Shown here: in pieces, positions 10,427-25,004 of the stretch | Layout: the number at the start of each line of letters is the position of its first letter | How positions within the stretch are numbered: the stretch's first letter is position 1 | Assembly (NCBI RefSeq): GCF_017991995.1 | Contig: NZ_JAGOPN010000024.1 | Coordinates: 34,734 to 98,733 of the forward strand | Reading direction: 5' to 3' | Length of the DNA: 64,000 nt | Source of the DNA: Pseudacidovorax sp. | Lineage (GTDB): Bacteria > Pseudomonadota > Gammaproteobacteria > Burkholderiales > Burkholderiaceae_C | Notes under the pieces: generated by a model | Databases searched by the model: none | What the model was told of the DNA's origin: nothing | What the model saw: the letters and a program-made list of their open reading frames with translations, nothing else | Translations under genes and position numbers: made by a program

Positions 10427-10722
10427 AGCACGACCTTGACCATCGGGTGCGAGGACAGCGTGCGGTAGAGCTCGTCCAGCTGCTCGCGGCTGGTGGCGGT
10501 GATGGTGATGGTCACGCCCAGGTAGTTGCCGGCGCGGCTGTCGCGCAGCTCGATGGTGCCGGCGTCGAACTCGGGGTCGAACTGCCTGGCGATGTGCGTC
10601 ACGGCGCCGACGAAGCCGTCCACCTTCGCACCCATCACCTTGATGGGAAAGCGCGAGGGGTATTCGATCAGCGAATCCTTGCGCGGGTCGGTCGAACCGG
10701 GGGTGGCGGGGGTGTCGGTCAT
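10423..10722 (-). CDS. DUF493 (YbeD family) protein
   Basis: A 99-residue small alpha/beta (ferredoxin-like) protein of the YbeD/DUF493 family, recognised by [17 protein letters not shown] near residue 21 and the [14 protein letters not shown] strand. In many proteobacteria this gene sits beside lipB, as here. A regulatory role in lipoate metabolism has been proposed from the ACT-like fold, but the biochemical function is not established. It overlaps the gene before it by 4 bases (ATGA) and lipB by 4 bases (GTGA), so the whole set is translationally coupled. Confidence 0.93.
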   Translation of the reverse strand: MTDTPATPGSTDPRKDSLIEYPSRFPIKVMGAKVDGFVGAVTHIARQFDPEFDAGTIELRDSRAGNYLGVTITITATSREQLDELYRTLSSHPMVKVVL

Positions 10723-11594
10723 GGCTGGGGCTCCTGCTTGGCGTCCTGGTAGGCCGCATACAAGGCGTGGTAGATGGGGCCGGGCTCGCCCTTTCCAACC
10801 GGGCGGCCGTCCAGGCGGGTCACGGGCACGATCTCTTTGGTGGCGGAGGAGATCAGCAGTTCGTCGGCCGAGAAGACTTCACCCCGCGTGATGTCGCGCA
10901 GCGCGAAGGGAATGCCGCGCGATTCGCACAGACGCTGCAGCAGGCCATAGCGGATGCCGCGCAGTACGCGGTGGTCGGGCACCGGGCCGGCGACGGCACC
11001 GTCCTTGATCACCCAGACGTTGCTCGACGAGGCCTCGCTCAGCAGCTCGCCGCGGAACATCAGCGTCTCGGCGGCGCCGGCTTCCACGCTGATCTGGCGC
11101 GCCAACACGGCGCCCAGCAGGCTGGTGCTCTTGATGTGGGCCTTCTGCCAGCGGAATTCCTCCGCCGTGACGCAGGCCACGCCCTCGGCGCGGGCCTTGT
11201 CGGCCACGGGCTTGAGCGGATTGAGCATCACGAAGACCGTGGGGATGAGGCCCGCAGGCATCGCGTGGTCGCGGATGGCGACGCCGCGGGTGATCTGGAT
11301 ATAGAGCGACTGGGAGGGAGAGCGCTCCGAGGCCTCGATCAGCCGCTCCGCGATGGTGCGCCAGCCGCCGCGGTCGTGCGGATTGGGAATGCGCAGCTCG
11401 TCGAGCGAGCGCTCCAGGCGGCCCATGTGCTCGTCGAAGCAGAACAGGCGGCCCTCGTACACCGGCACGACCTCGTAGATGCCGTCGCCGAAGATGAAGC
11501 CGCGGTCCAGAACGCTCACTTTGGCGTCGCGCAGCGGCAGGTATTCGCCATCGAGATGGCACAGGGATTCGGGCAGGGGCGTGGCAGCAGGCAT
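10719..11594 (-). CDS. dat: D-amino acid aminotransferase (class IV PLP aminotransferase)
   Basis: A 291-residue class IV aminotransferase, the fold shared by D-alanine aminotransferase, branched-chain aminotransferase and aminodeoxychorismate lyase. The N-terminus has [19 protein letters not shown], characteristic of the D-amino acid enzyme; the PLP lysine is in [10 protein letters not shown], and the cofactor-phosphate region is SEASSSNVW. It probably interconverts D-alanine and D-glutamate with 2-oxoacids. It is the first gene of the dat-DUF493-lipB-lipA run and its stop overlaps the next start. This arrangement is common in Burkholderiales. Confidence 0.9.
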   Translation of the reverse strand: MPAATPLPESLCHLDGEYLPLRDAKVSVLDRGFIFGDGIYEVVPVYEGRLFCFDEHMGRLERSLDELRIPNPHDRGGWRTIAERLIEASERSPSQSLYIQITRGVAIRDHAMPAGLIPTVFVMLNPLKPVADKARAEGVACVTAEEFRWQKAHIKSTSLLGAVLARQISVEAGAAETLMFRGELLSEASSSNVWVIKDGAVAGPVPDHRVLRGIRYGLLQRLCESRGIPFALRDITRGEVFSADELLISSATKEIVPVTRLDGRPVGKGEPGPIYHALYAAYQDAKQEPQP

Positions 11595-11650
11595 GGGTCG
11601 ATTATCGAAGGCGCACCACTCTGGGCTGGCCTCTACGTGTTTTTGCTACC

Positions 11651-11656
11651 TATAAT
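11651..11656 (+). promoter_or_regulatory. atpI: Candidate -10 box of the atp operon promoter
   Basis: A perfect TATAAT sits 56 bases before the atpI start, in the 117-base divergent gap from dat. The -35 position (around 11628-11633) shows no good TTGACA match, so activity may need an activator or upstream element. Confidence 0.45.
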
Positions 11657-11711
11657 GAGTGGCTTTGTAGATTTCTCCACTTGACCGTTTGGACCGACGG
11701 CTGCCATTCGA

Positions 11712-12200
11712 ATGACAACCAAGGCCCCGATCCGCACGGTCGACACCGAGCTTGCAGAAGCTGACGAAGACAGCTTCACCCCGCTGACTGCCGAAGAGGC
11801 CCAGCGGCTTCGCGAGCGCCATCCCGAACTCTCCCCCTGGTGGGTGGTCGGGGCCCAGATCGCCTCGGGGTTGATCGTGGCAGCGGTGGCCTGGGGCTGG
11901 ACGCAGCGGCCGGTGGCGGCGGTGTCCGCGTTCTACGGAGCCATGGCGGTCGCTGTGCCCGCTGCGCTGTTCGCCCGTGCCATGGGTCGCATGCGTGGTG
12001 GCGTGTCGCAATCGGCTGCCATGCTGGGTTTTATGGTGTGGGAACTGATCAAGATCGCGCTGACCGTGGCTCTGCTGGCCGCGGCACCGTGGCTGATCGA
12101 GGGAATTCACTGGCTGGCTCTGCTGGCCGGCGCGGTGGTCGCGCTCAAGATGTACTGGCTCGCGCTGGTCATGCGGCCCCGCAAACCGAACCGTATTTGA
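11712..12200 (+). CDS. atpI: ATP synthase subunit I (AtpI)
   Basis: A 162-residue membrane protein with about four hydrophobic segments (from residue 44 onwards) after a charged, acidic N-terminus of some 40 residues. AtpI assists assembly of the c-ring and is the usual first gene of proteobacterial atp operons. Identity rests on position, hydropathy and the AFYGAMAVAVPAALFARA segment typical of betaproteobacterial AtpI; the family is poorly conserved. It is followed after 26 bases by atpB. Confidence 0.9.
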   Translation: MTTKAPIRTVDTELAEADEDSFTPLTAEEAQRLRERHPELSPWWVVGAQIASGLIVAAVAWGWTQRPVAAVSAFYGAMAVAVPAALFARAMGRMRGGVSQSAAMLGFMVWELIKIALTVALLAAAPWLIEGIHWLALLAGAVVALKMYWLALVMRPRKPNRI

Positions 12201-12226
12201 CTGTTTAAGAGAAAAGACGCTGAAAG

Positions 12227-13105
12227 ATGGCCGCCGAAGGACACGCCCCGACCGCGAGTGAGTACATCGTCCACCACCTGCAGCACTGGCAGGTGGACTG
12301 GAGCCTCAAGCCCGTGGTCCAGAAGGCCATCGTGGACTTCGGTGTCATCAACCTCGACTCCGTTCTCTATGCGCTGGTGATCGGCGCGCTCGGCTGCTTC
12401 GTGCTGTGGCTCGCCGCACGCAAGGCCACGGCCGGCGTGCCCGGCCGCTTCCAGGCGGCCGTCGAGATGCTGGTCGAGATGGTCGACAACCAGGCCAAGG
12501 CCAACATCCACAACGCCAAGAGCCGCAAGTTCATCGCCCCGCTGGCGCTGACCGTGTTCGTGTGGATCTTCCTGCTCAACGCCATGGACATGCTGCCGGT
12601 CGACCTGCTGCCGGCGATCTGGTCCAAGGCCTACGCGGCCCTGGGCCACGACCCGCACCATGCCTACATGCGCGTGGTGCCCACCGCCGACCTGTCCACC
12701 ACGCTGGGCCTGTCGACCTCGGTGCTGCTGCTGTGCCTGATCTACAGCATCAAGATCAAGGGCCTGGGCGGCTGGGGCCATGAGCTCATCTCTGCCCCTT
12801 TCGGTGCGCACCCCCTGCTGTGGCCCATCAACCTGCTGATGCAGATCATCGAATACTTGGCCAAGACCATCTCGCATGGCATGCGGCTGTTCGGCAACAT
12901 GTATGCGGGCGAACTGGTGTTCATGCTGATCGCCCTGATGGGCGGTGCCATGGCGGCCTCGCTGTCGGGCGTGCTGCTGCCCATCGGCCACATCATTGCC
13001 GGCACCATCTGGGCGATCTTCCACATCCTGGTGATCACGCTGCAGGCCTTCATCTTCATGATGCTGACGCTCATCTACCTGGGCCAGGCGCACGAAGCCC
13101 ACTGA
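12227..13105 (+). CDS. atpB: F0F1 ATP synthase subunit a
   Basis: A 292-residue Fo stator subunit carrying the proton half-channels. The essential Arg lies in the SHGMRLFGNMYAGE helix, followed by the last membrane helix ending in LIYLGQAHEAH. The N-terminus (ASEYIVHHLQHW) is the usual periplasmic start. About six transmembrane helices are visible. It works with the c-ring from atpE and the b stalk from atpF. Confidence 0.97.
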   Translation: MAAEGHAPTASEYIVHHLQHWQVDWSLKPVVQKAIVDFGVINLDSVLYALVIGALGCFVLWLAARKATAGVPGRFQAAVEMLVEMVDNQAKANIHNAKSRKFIAPLALTVFVWIFLLNAMDMLPVDLLPAIWSKAYAALGHDPHHAYMRVVPTADLSTTLGLSTSVLLLCLIYSIKIKGLGGWGHELISAPFGAHPLLWPINLLMQIIEYLAKTISHGMRLFGNMYAGELVFMLIALMGGAMAASLSGVLLPIGHIIAGTIWAIFHILVITLQAFIFMMLTLIYLGQAHEAH

Positions 13106-13174
13106 GTGGCCCTCGCGGCCCTCGTGCTCCCGCTTTTCCTCTCGTTTTTCCCCTCTCTCTTGCCTTTCATCTAA

Positions 13175-13438
<264 letters not shown>

Positions 13439-13475
13439 TCCTTTTCGTCCACACCGTCTGTAGAAAGGTGTTGTC

Positions 13476-13946
13476 GTGAGCATCAACGCAACCCTGTTCG
13501 TTCAGGCCGTCGTCTTTTTGCTGCTCGTGCTGTTCACGATGAAGTTCGTGTGGCCGCCGATCGCAAAGGCGCTGGATGAACGGGCTCAAAAGATCGCTGC
13601 GGGCCTGGCGGCCGCCGAGAAGGCCAAGGCCGAACTCGCTTCCGCCAACCAACGCGTCGAGCAGGAGCTGCAGGCTTCGCGCACCGAGACCAGCAACCGC
13701 CTGGCCGATGCCGAGCGCCGCGCCCAGCAGATCATCGAAGAGGCCAAGGCCCGCGCCACCGAGGAGGCCAACAAGATCGTGGCCGCCGCGCGCGACGAGG
13801 CCGAGCAGCAGTCCGTGCGTGCCCGTGAAGTCCTGCGCGAGCAGGTCGCCACGCTGGCCGTCAAGGGCGCCGAGCAGATCCTGCGCAAGGAAGTCGATGC
13901 CAACGTGCATGCCGACCTGCTCAATCGCCTGAAGACCGAGCTGTAA
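13476..13946 (+). CDS. atpF: F0F1 ATP synthase subunit b
   Basis: A 156-residue peripheral-stalk subunit: one N-terminal membrane helix ([21 protein letters not shown]) and a long charged, Ala/Glu-rich coiled coil to the end. Start is GTG at 13476, preceded by AGAAAGG. The length is the bacterial norm. It dimerises and binds the delta subunit encoded immediately downstream (10 bases). Confidence 0.97.
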   Translation: MSINATLFVQAVVFLLLVLFTMKFVWPPIAKALDERAQKIAAGLAAAEKAKAELASANQRVEQELQASRTETSNRLADAERRAQQIIEEAKARATEEANKIVAAARDEAEQQSVRAREVLREQVATLAVKGAEQILRKEVDANVHADLLNRLKTEL

Positions 13947-13956
13947 GGACGAACCG

Positions 13957-14487
13957 ATGGCCGAACTCGCCACCATTGCCCGTCCTTACGCCGAGGCGCT
14001 GTACAAGGCGTCAGCCGGCAACGCGCAGGCTGCGGCCGAATGGCTTGAGCCGCTGGCCCAGGTGGCTGGCAGTGCGCAGCTGCAGCAATTCGCAGCCAGC
14101 CCCAAGGTGTCCTCGCAGCAGGTGTTCGACCTGATCGCCGGGATGGTGCCGGGCGGCCTGCCGCAAGCGGGCCAGAACTTCCTGCACGCCGTCATCGACA
14201 ACGGCCGCCTGGCCGCGCTGCCGGAAGTGGCGACGCAGTACCGCGCCCTGCAGAACGCCGCCAGCGGCGCTGCCGATGCCGTGCTCTTCAGCGCCTTCCC
14301 CATCGAAGGCCCGGCTCTGGGCGAAGTCCAGGCCGCACTGGAGCGCCGCTTCGGCCGCAAGCTGACCACCCGCGTGGAGCTGGATCCGTCGCTCATCGGC
14401 GGCATCCGCGCCGTGGTCGGCGACGAAGTGCTCGACACCTCGGTCAAGGCCCGTCTCGAACAAATGAAGGCGGCGCTCACCGCCTGA
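13957..14487 (+). CDS. atpH: F0F1 ATP synthase subunit delta
   Basis: A 176-residue stalk protein (OSCP/delta family) with the N-terminal helical bundle motif [15 protein letters not shown] and the C-terminal [25 protein letters not shown], where PSLIGG is the family signature. It links the b dimer to the top of the alpha/beta hexamer. RBS-like AAGGA lies at 13946-13950. Confidence 0.97.
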   Translation: MAELATIARPYAEALYKASAGNAQAAAEWLEPLAQVAGSAQLQQFAASPKVSSQQVFDLIAGMVPGGLPQAGQNFLHAVIDNGRLAALPEVATQYRALQNAASGAADAVLFSAFPIEGPALGEVQAALERRFGRKLTTRVELDPSLIGGIRAVVGDEVLDTSVKARLEQMKAALTA

Positions 14488-14537
14488 CCCGGCTGGTGGC
14501 GCGCGTCCTTACACCCGATTGAAAGAAGGAAAGAGTC

Positions 14538-16091
<1,554 letters not shown>

Positions 16092-16111
16092 TCCGAGAGG
16101 CATAGAGCGCT

Positions 16112-18455
<2,344 letters not shown>

Positions 18456-18469
18456 TCGGCGCATCACCC

Positions 18470-18889
18470 ATGGCAAACACCATTCACGTCGACGTCGTCA
18501 GCGCCGAGGAGTCCATCTTCTCGGGCGAGGCGAAGTTCGTCGCGCTGCCCGGCGAAGCCGGTGAGCTCGGCATCTTCCCGCGCCACACGCCGCTGATCAC
18601 GCGCATCCGTCCCGGTGCCGTGCGCATCGAGACGGCAGACGGTGGCGAGGAGTTCGTGTTCGTGGCCGGTGGCATCCTCGAAGTGCAGCCCGACTGCGTC
18701 ACCGTGCTGTCCGACACCGCCATCCGCGGCAAGGACCTGGACGACGAGAAGGCCGCCGCCGCCAAGAGCGCCGCCGAGGAAGCCCTCAAGAACGCCAAGA
18801 GCGAGATCGACATCGCCATGGCCCAGTCCGAGCTGGCCGTGATGGCCGCCCAGCTGGCCGCGCTGCGCAAGTACCGCCAGAAGAAGTGA
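18470..18889 (+). CDS. atpC: F0F1 ATP synthase subunit epsilon
   Basis: A 139-residue F1 subunit with an N-terminal beta sandwich ([20 protein letters not shown], then [14 protein letters not shown]) and a C-terminal helical hairpin that can inhibit ATP hydrolysis. It is the last gene of the operon, 14 bases after atpD, and is followed by a strong terminator. The start at 18470 is chosen over an upstream ATG at 18374 that lies within atpD. Confidence 0.97.
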   Translation: MANTIHVDVVSAEESIFSGEAKFVALPGEAGELGIFPRHTPLITRIRPGAVRIETADGGEEFVFVAGGILEVQPDCVTVLSDTAIRGKDLDDEKAAAAKSAAEEALKNAKSEIDIAMAQSELAVMAAQLAALRKYRQKK

Positions 18890-18927
18890 GGGCCCTGCGG
18901 CACCACGCCGCGCTCTTGCCTCCACAG

Positions 18928-18960
18928 AAAAGCCAGTCAGTTCGCTGACTGGCTTTTTTC
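18928..18960 (+). terminator. Rho-independent terminator of the atp operon
   Basis: A perfect 13-bp stem (AAAAGCCAGTCAG at 18928-18940 with CTGACTGGCTTTT at 18945-18957), a TTCG tetraloop and a T tract to 18959. It lies 38 bases after the atpC stop. This is the clearest terminator in the window. Confidence 0.95.
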
Positions 18961-19090
18961 TTTGTGCTCGCCGCAGGAGGGGATCAAAGGGAATGACAAA
19001 ACCGCTTCGGCCTTTTTATGGCCGAAGTTCGGTCTTGTCCGTGCAAAGTCGACCGCCTAGCATCCGTGCCGCTGCTACATCCCTTCACGG

Positions 19091-20323
19091 ATGGCCGCAA
19101 GAACACGGAGACAACGCCGAATGGCGCCCTGGAACGGCCTTTCTGCTGCTGAGCTGGATCTGCTGTCGACCCTTTTCTGGTCGGCCGGCGGCTCGCGTCA
19201 CGGCATGGCCGATCGCCTGGGCTTCTCCCGCAGCCGGGCCAACGCGCTGATCGCAGGCCTGATCGAGCAGGGGCTGCTGGCCGAGGCCGGCCCGCGCGCT
19301 TCCACTGGCGGACGCCGGCCTGAGCAACTGCAGCTGCACGCAGAGCTGGGCGTTCTGCTGGCTGTGGACATCGGCGCCACCAGCCTGGATGTCGCCGTGA
19401 TGCAGCCCGACCTCACGGTGCTCGCCCGGCATGCCGAGGCCATCGACGTGCGCGAGGGCCCGGGCGTGGTGCTGGCCCGCGTGCGCCAGCGACTGCGCGA
19501 ACTGCTGCAGGCCCGCGGCATTCCAGCTCGTCGCGTGCTGGGCATCGGCATGGGCGTGCCGGGACCGGTCAACTTCGAGGCCGGCCAGCTCGTCAATCCG
19601 CCGCTGATGCCGGGCTGGGACAGCTTCTCCATCCGCGATTACCTGCGCGAGGACTATGCGGCGCCGGTCTTCGTGGACAACGACGTCAACCTGATGGCGC
19701 TGGGCGAGCTGTGGCGGCTGCAGCGCGGGCTGTCGAACTTTTTGGTGATCAAGGTGGGCACGGGCATCGGCTGCGGCATCGTGTGCCATGGCGAGGTCTA
19801 CCGCGGCGCCGCCGGCTCGGCCGGCGACGTGGGCCACATCTGCGTGGACCAGCAAGGGCCGCGCTGCCACTGCGGCAACGTCGGCTGCGTCGAGGCGATG
19901 GCGGCCGGCCCGGCCATCGTGCGCATGGCGCAGGCGGCGGCGGAGCGGGGCGAATCACCGGCGCTCGCAGCGGTGCTGCGCACCCAGGGCCGCATCGAAG
20001 CCATCGACGTGGGCCACGCCAGCCGCGCGGGCGACGTCGCGGCCAACGCCATCATCCAGCGCGCCGGCAGCCTGATTGGGCAGATGCTGGCCTCGGTGGT
20101 GAACTTCTTCAATCCCTCGCATGTGTTCATCGGCGGCGGCATCACGCAGATCGGCCCGCTGTTCCTGGCGGCCGTGCGGCAGAGCGTCTACCAACGCTCG
20201 CTGGCGCTGTCGACGCGGCACCTTGAGATCCAGTACACGCCGCTGGGCACCGACGCGGGCGTGACCGGTGCCGGCGTGCTGGCCATGCACGAGACGCTGC
20301 GCGCCCGCGGCGTTGCACCTTGA
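19091..20323 (+). CDS. ROK-family transcriptional regulator / sugar-kinase-like protein
   Basis: A 410-residue NagC/XylR-type protein: an N-terminal winged helix (residues 15-65, with GFSRSRANALIAGLIEQGLL) and a ROK domain starting LLAVDIGATSLDVAVM. The structural zinc motif CHCGNVGCVEAM is intact. Such proteins repress sugar-uptake genes until a sugar or sugar phosphate binds. It is upstream of, and only 13 bases from, the sugar ABC cassette on the same strand, so it probably controls that operon and itself. The inducer is not evident. Confidence 0.9.
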   Translation: MAARTRRQRRMAPWNGLSAAELDLLSTLFWSAGGSRHGMADRLGFSRSRANALIAGLIEQGLLAEAGPRASTGGRRPEQLQLHAELGVLLAVDIGATSLDVAVMQPDLTVLARHAEAIDVREGPGVVLARVRQRLRELLQARGIPARRVLGIGMGVPGPVNFEAGQLVNPPLMPGWDSFSIRDYLREDYAAPVFVDNDVNLMALGELWRLQRGLSNFLVIKVGTGIGCGIVCHGEVYRGAAGSAGDVGHICVDQQGPRCHCGNVGCVEAMAAGPAIVRMAQAAAERGESPALAAVLRTQGRIEAIDVGHASRAGDVAANAIIQRAGSLIGQMLASVVNFFNPSHVFIGGGITQIGPLFLAAVRQSVYQRSLALSTRHLEIQYTPLGTDAGVTGAGVLAMHETLRARGVAP

Positions 20324-20336
20324 GCCGGAGCCCGCG

Positions 20337-21869
20337 ATGACGGCCATGACCACCCCCTCCACGGCAGCGACGTCCGGCGTCGCCGTCGAGTTCGACGGCA
20401 TCATCAAGGCCTTCGGTCCGGTTCAGGTGCTGCATGGCGTGAGCTTCGCGCTGCCGCCGGGCCGGGTGGTCGGCCTGCTGGGCGAGAACGGCGCCGGCAA
20501 GTCCACGCTGATGAAGATCCTGGCCGGTTATGAGAGCCCGAGCGGCGGCGTGCTGCGCATCAACGGCCAGCCGCAGACCTTCCGCAGCTCGCGCGACGCG
20601 GAAGCGCTGGGCATCGTGCTGATCCACCAGGAATTCAACCTGGCGGAGGACCTGAGCGTGGCCGACAACATCTTCCTGGGCCATGAAAAGAAGAAGGGGC
20701 TGTTCCTCGACGAACGGGCCATGCAGGCCGAGGCCGCCGCGGCGCTGGCCCAGGTCGGGCTGCAGGTCGATCCGGCCGCCAAGGTGCGGCGCCTGATCGT
20801 GGCGGAGAAGCAGCTGGTCGAGATCGCCAAGGCCATCGCACGCCGTGCCCGGCTGCTGATCATGGACGAGCCCACGGCCACGCTCACGCCGGGCGAGACG
20901 GAGCGCCTGTTCCGCCTCATCGCGCAGTTGCGGGCCGACGGCGTGACCATCGTCTACATCTCGCACAAGCTGGACGAGGTGGAGCGCGTGACCGACGAGG
21001 TCGTCGTTATGCGCGACGGCCGCTTCGTCACGCGCGCGGCCACGGCCGAGGTCACGCGTCACCAGATGGCCAACCTGATGGTTGGCCGCGAGATCGCGGA
21101 CCTCTATCCGCCGCGCGAGCCGGTACCCGCCGGCCGCGAACCCGCGCTGCGCGTGCAGGGCTTCGACGTGCCCGGCTGGGCGCATCAGGCGAGCTTCGAG
21201 GTGCGGCCGGGCGAGATCCTGGGCTTCGCCGGGCTGGTCGGCGCCGGCCGCACCGAGCTCTTCGAAGGCCTGCTGGGCCTGCGCCCGGGGCGCGGCCAGG
21301 TCGAACTGGCAGGCCGCGCGGTGCAGCTGCGCTCGCCGCGCGATGCCGCCCGCCACGGCCTCACCTACCTCAGCGAAGACCGCAAGGGCAAGGGGCTGCA
21401 CGTGGCCTTCGGCCTGCGGCAGAACCTCACGCTGATGGCGCTGGAGCAATACGCGCGGCCCTGGCTGCGGCCCGACGCCGAGCGCGCCGCGCTCGACACC
21501 GCCGTGAAGGACTACGGCATCCGCACCGGCTCGCTGGACGTGCGCGCCTCGTCGCTCTCCGGCGGCAACCAGCAGAAGCTGGCCCTGGCCAAGGTGCTGC
21601 AGCCGCATCCGAAGGTGGTGGTGCTCGACGAGCCCACGCGCGGCGTGGACGTGGGCGCCAAGCGCGACATCTACTTCCTCGTGCAGCGCCTGGCGCGCGA
21701 GGGCCTGGCCGTCATCGTCATCTCGTCGGAGCTGATGGAACTCATCGGCCTGGCGCACCGCGTGGCCGTCATGCGCGCGGGCCGCATCGTCGCCACGCTG
21801 CCGGCCGACGGCCTCACCGAAGAACAGCTCATCGCCCATGCCACGGGAACAGCCCATGTCGACGCCTGA
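20337..21869 (+). CDS. Sugar ABC transporter ATP-binding protein (RbsA/MglA type, two ATPase domains)
   Basis: A 510-residue duplicated ATPase of the CUT2 carbohydrate importer group. Domain 1 has Walker [10 protein letters not shown], signature-region [13 protein letters not shown] and Walker [10 protein letters not shown]. Domain 2 has a degenerate P-loop-like [12 protein letters not shown] and the signature [15 protein letters not shown] with [10 protein letters not shown]. The one-chain double ATPase is diagnostic of CUT2 systems. The start at 20337 follows GGAG; an upstream frame from 20268 lies in the ROK gene. Confidence 0.93.
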   Translation: MTAMTTPSTAATSGVAVEFDGIIKAFGPVQVLHGVSFALPPGRVVGLLGENGAGKSTLMKILAGYESPSGGVLRINGQPQTFRSSRDAEALGIVLIHQEFNLAEDLSVADNIFLGHEKKKGLFLDERAMQAEAAAALAQVGLQVDPAAKVRRLIVAEKQLVEIAKAIARRARLLIMDEPTATLTPGETERLFRLIAQLRADGVTIVYISHKLDEVERVTDEVVVMRDGRFVTRAATAEVTRHQMANLMVGREIADLYPPREPVPAGREPALRVQGFDVPGWAHQASFEVRPGEILGFAGLVGAGRTELFEGLLGLRPGRGQVELAGRAVQLRSPRDAARHGLTYLSEDRKGKGLHVAFGLRQNLTLMALEQYARPWLRPDAERAALDTAVKDYGIRTGSLDVRASSLSGGNQQKLALAKVLQPHPKVVVLDEPTRGVDVGAKRDIYFLVQRLAREGLAVIVISSELMELIGLAHRVAVMRAGRIVATLPADGLTEEQLIAHATGTAHVDA

Positions 21870-22884
21870 CACCCCTTCATCCACCGCCGCGGTCGAAGGC
21901 GCACAGCACCGCGCCGCCGCCAGGCCGGGCTGGGCTGAACGCCTCCACGGCTTCGGTCCGGTGATCGGCCTGGCGCTGCTGTGCATCGCCGGGGCCGCGC
22001 TCAACAGCGACTTCGCCACCGTGGACAACGCCATGAACGTGCTCACGCGCACGGCCTTCATCGGCATCATCGCGGTGGGCATGTGCTTCGTGATCATCTC
22101 GGGGGGCATCGATCTCTCGGTGGGTTCGATGGCGGCGCTGATCGCCGGCAGCGTGATCATGTTCATCAACTGGGCCGGCCCGGCCACCGGCTCGCCGCTG
22201 CTGGCGGTGGTGCTCGGCGCCGCGCTCGCGGTGCTGCTGGGCGCGATGTTCGGCCTGGCGCACGGGCTGCTCATCACCAAGGGACGCATCGAGCCCTTCA
22301 TCGTCACCCTGGGCACGCTGGGCATCTTCCGCGCCTACCTCACCTACTTCGCCGACGGCGGCGCGCTCACGCTCGACAACGACCTCTCGGACCTGTACGC
22401 GCCGGTCTACTACGCGAGCCTGCTGGGCATTCCGGTGCCGGTGTGGGTGTTCGTGGCGGTGGCGCTTGTCGGCGGCGTGATCCTCAACCGCACGGCCTAT
22501 GGCCGCTACGTGCAGGCCATCGGCTCCAACGAGCAGGTGGCGCGCTATGCGGCAGTGGACGTGGACCGCGTGAAGATCCTCACCTACATGCTGCTGGGCG
22601 TGTGCGTGGGCATCGCCACGCTGCTGTACGTGCCCCGGCTGGGCTCGGCCTCGCCGACCACCGGGCTGCTGTGGGAGCTGGAGGCCATCGCTGCCGTGAT
22701 CGTCGGTGGCACCGCGCTCAAGGGCGGTGCGGGCAGCATCGCCGGCACGGTGGTGGGCGCCATCCTGCTCTCGGTCATCAGCAACATCCTCAACCTCACC
22801 AGCATCATCAGCGTGTACCTCAACGCGGCGGTGCAGGGCTTCGTGATCATCGTGGTGGCCTTCCTGCAGCGAGGCCGCCGGTGA
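21856..22884 (+). CDS. Sugar ABC transporter permease (RbsC type)
   Basis: A 342-residue inner-membrane protein with about nine hydrophobic segments. Family marks are [36 protein letters not shown] and [20 protein letters not shown] (the cytoplasmic coupling loop). It overlaps the ATPase gene by 14 bases. An in-frame ATG at 21838 is also possible and would add six residues; GGGAA before 21856 favours the shorter form. Confidence 0.92.
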   Translation: MSTPDTPSSTAAVEGAQHRAAARPGWAERLHGFGPVIGLALLCIAGAALNSDFATVDNAMNVLTRTAFIGIIAVGMCFVIISGGIDLSVGSMAALIAGSVIMFINWAGPATGSPLLAVVLGAALAVLLGAMFGLAHGLLITKGRIEPFIVTLGTLGIFRAYLTYFADGGALTLDNDLSDLYAPVYYASLLGIPVPVWVFVAVALVGGVILNRTAYGRYVQAIGSNEQVARYAAVDVDRVKILTYMLLGVCVGIATLLYVPRLGSASPTTGLLWELEAIAAVIVGGTALKGGAGSIAGTVVGAILLSVISNILNLTSIISVYLNAAVQGFVIIVVAFLQRGRR

Positions 22885-22900
22885 CCGTCGACCCCCGACC

Positions 22901-22952
22901 GTTCGCCCAGCCTGTCGAAGCCGCGCTCCGGCGCTTCGGCACGCCAGGCGAC
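22901..22952. repeat. REP-like intergenic repeat with imperfect hairpin
   Basis: The 118-base gap between permease and binding-protein genes contains GCCTGTCGAAGCC at 22910-22922, followed by an inverted partner ending GCGCTTCGGC. The same 13-mer occurs again at 49413-49425. Related motifs are widespread between genes in Comamonadaceae (recalled, not searched). It may cause the differential expression often seen between permease and binding-protein genes. Confidence 0.45.
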
Positions 22953-23002
22953 AACAGATCTTCCGTGCCAGTGACCTTCCATCCAACCCAGGAGACAACC
23001 CC

Positions 23003-23965
23003 ATGACCTTCATCACCCGCCGCCTCGCGCTCACCGCCGTGGCTGCCGCCGCCTTCGCCGGGGGCCCCGCGCTGGCTGCCGAGAAAGTGAACCTCGGCGT
23101 GTCCATCCCGGCCGCCACTCACAGCTTCATGGGCGGCATCAACTACTGGGCCAACCAGGCCAAGAAGGACCTGGAGAAGCAGTACAAGGACCTGAAGATC
23201 ACCATCAAGACGGCTGCCAACGCGCCCGAGCAGGCCAACCAGCTGCAGGACCTGAGCACCGTCACCAAGATCAACGCGCTGGTCGTCTTCCCCTTCGAGT
23301 CAGCCGCGCTGACCAAGCCGGTGGCGCAGGTCAAGGCCAAGGGCGCCTACGTCACGGTGGTGGACCGCGGCCTCACGGACACCAGCGCGCAGGACGCCTA
23401 CGTGGCCGGCGACAACACCGCCTTCGGCAAGATCCCCGCCGAGTACATCGCCAAGAAGCTGAACGGCAAGGGCAACGTGGTGGCGCTGCGCGGCATCGCG
23501 ACCACGCTGGACAACGAGCGCATGGACGCCTTCAACGCGGTGCTCAAGAACTACCCGGACATCAAGCTGCTGGACGCCAAGTACGCCAACTGGAACCGCG
23601 ACGATGCCTTCAAGGTGACGCAGGACTACCTGACGCGCTTCAAGGAGATCGACGCCATCTGGGCGGCCGACGACGACATGGCCGTGGGCGTGCTCAAGGC
23701 CATCGAGCAGGCCAAGCGCACCGACATCAAGATCGTCTTCGGCGGCGCCGGGGCCAAGGGCATGGTCAAGACCATCCTCGACAACAAGGACCCGCGCATC
23801 CAGGCCGACGTGAGCTACTCGCCCAAGTTCATCTACGACGCGATCAAGCTCACGGCCGAGGCGCGCCTGAAGGGCGAGAAGCTGCCGGCGACGACCATCA
23901 TCCCGTCGGTGCTGATCACCAAGGACAACGCGAAAGATTTCTACCACCCCGACTCCCCGTTCTGA
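23003..23965 (+). CDS. Sugar ABC transporter substrate-binding protein (periplasmic, RbsB type)
   Basis: A 320-residue Peripla_BP_4 protein. Residues 1-25 are a signal peptide ending ALA-AE. The mature part has [25 protein letters not shown], typical of ribose/galactose-type binding proteins, and a hinge around [20 protein letters not shown]. It delivers a sugar or polyol to the RbsA/RbsC-type transporter encoded just upstream. Ligand identity cannot be read; the downstream isomerase and dehydrogenase suggest an inositol-like or rare sugar ligand. Confidence 0.93.
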   Translation: MTFITRRLALTAVAAAAFAGGPALAAEKVNLGVSIPAATHSFMGGINYWANQAKKDLEKQYKDLKITIKTAANAPEQANQLQDLSTVTKINALVVFPFESAALTKPVAQVKAKGAYVTVVDRGLTDTSAQDAYVAGDNTAFGKIPAEYIAKKLNGKGNVVALRGIATTLDNERMDAFNAVLKNYPDIKLLDAKYANWNRDDAFKVTQDYLTRFKEIDAIWAADDDMAVGVLKAIEQAKRTDIKIVFGGAGAKGMVKTILDNKDPRIQADVSYSPKFIYDAIKLTAEARLKGEKLPATTIIPSVLITKDNAKDFYHPDSPF

Positions 23966-23978
23966 GGAAGGACGGTCC

Positions 23979-25004
23979 ATGCCGCGCCCCATCACCCTCT
24001 TCACCGGCCAGTGGGCCGACCTGCCCCTGGCCGAGCTGGCGCCGCTGGCGCGGCGCATGGGCTATGACGGCCTGGAGCTGGCCTGCTGGGGCGACCACTT
24101 CGACGTGCAGCAGGCGCTGGCCTCCGAGACCTACGTGCGGGACAAGTGGGCGCTGCTGCGCGAGCATGGCCTGACCTGCCTGGCCATCGGCAACCACCTG
24201 GTGGGCCAGGCGGTGTGCGACCTGATCGACGAGCGGCACCGCGCCATCCTGCCGGCGAGCGTGTGGGGCGATGGCGAGCCGGAAGGGGTGCGCCAGCGCG
24301 CGGCCCGCGAGCTGGCCGACACGGCGCGCGCCGCGGCGAAGTTCGGCGTGCGCACCGTCACCGGCTTCACCGGTTCGTCGATCTGGCACGCCACCTATGC
24401 CTTCCCGCCCACCACCCAGGCCTACTGGGATGCAGGTTTCGCGGACTTCGGCCGGCGCTTCGGGCCCATCCTGGACACCTTCGAGCAGCAGGACGTGAAC
24501 TTTGCGCTGGAGGTGCATCCCACCGAGATCGCCTTCGACATCGCCTCGGCCGAGCGGGCCATCGCCGCCGTGGGCGGCCACCGGCGCTTCGGCTTCAACT
24601 ACGACCCCAGTCACCTGGCCTACCAGGGCGTGGACTATGTGCGCTTCATCCGCGGCTTTGCCGACCGCATCTACAACGCCCACATGAAGGACGTGTGGTG
24701 GGGCAGGGGCGATGGCAGCGTGGGCGTCTTCGGCGGCCACACGAGCTTCGGCGACGCGCGCCGCTTCTGGGACTTCCGCAGCGTGGGCCGGGGCTTGGTG
24801 GACTTCGAATCCATCATCGTGGCGCTCAACGACATCGGCTATGGCGGCCCGCTCTCGGTGGAGTGGGAGGACAGTCGCATGGACCGCGTGCATGGCGCCA
24901 CCGAAAGCGCCGCCTTCTGCCGCCGGCTGGACTTCCCGCCCGCGGCCGGCGCCTTCGACGCCGCCTTCGACAAGGCCGCCCAGGGCGGCATGGCGGGCAC
25001 ATGA
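23979..25004 (+). CDS. Sugar phosphate isomerase/epimerase family protein (AP endonuclease 2-like TIM barrel)
   Basis: A 341-residue TIM-barrel protein of the xylose isomerase-like superfamily. Metal ligands are suggested by the acidic residue in [10 protein letters not shown], the [10 protein letters not shown] segment, the His in [10 protein letters not shown] and the Glu in [12 protein letters not shown]. Relatives are sugar isomerases, IolE/IolI-type enzymes and hydroxypyruvate isomerase-like proteins. It lies 13 bases after the binding-protein gene and overlaps the dehydrogenase by 4 bases (ATGA), so it belongs to the sugar operon. Confidence 0.88.
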   Translation: MPRPITLFTGQWADLPLAELAPLARRMGYDGLELACWGDHFDVQQALASETYVRDKWALLREHGLTCLAIGNHLVGQAVCDLIDERHRAILPASVWGDGEPEGVRQRAARELADTARAAAKFGVRTVTGFTGSSIWHATYAFPPTTQAYWDAGFADFGRRFGPILDTFEQQDVNFALEVHPTEIAFDIASAERAIAAVGGHRRFGFNYDPSHLAYQGVDYVRFIRGFADRIYNAHMKDVWWGRGDGSVGVFGGHTSFGDARRFWDFRSVGRGLVDFESIIVALNDIGYGGPLSVEWEDSRMDRVHGATESAAFCRRLDFPPAAGAFDAAFDKAAQGGMAGT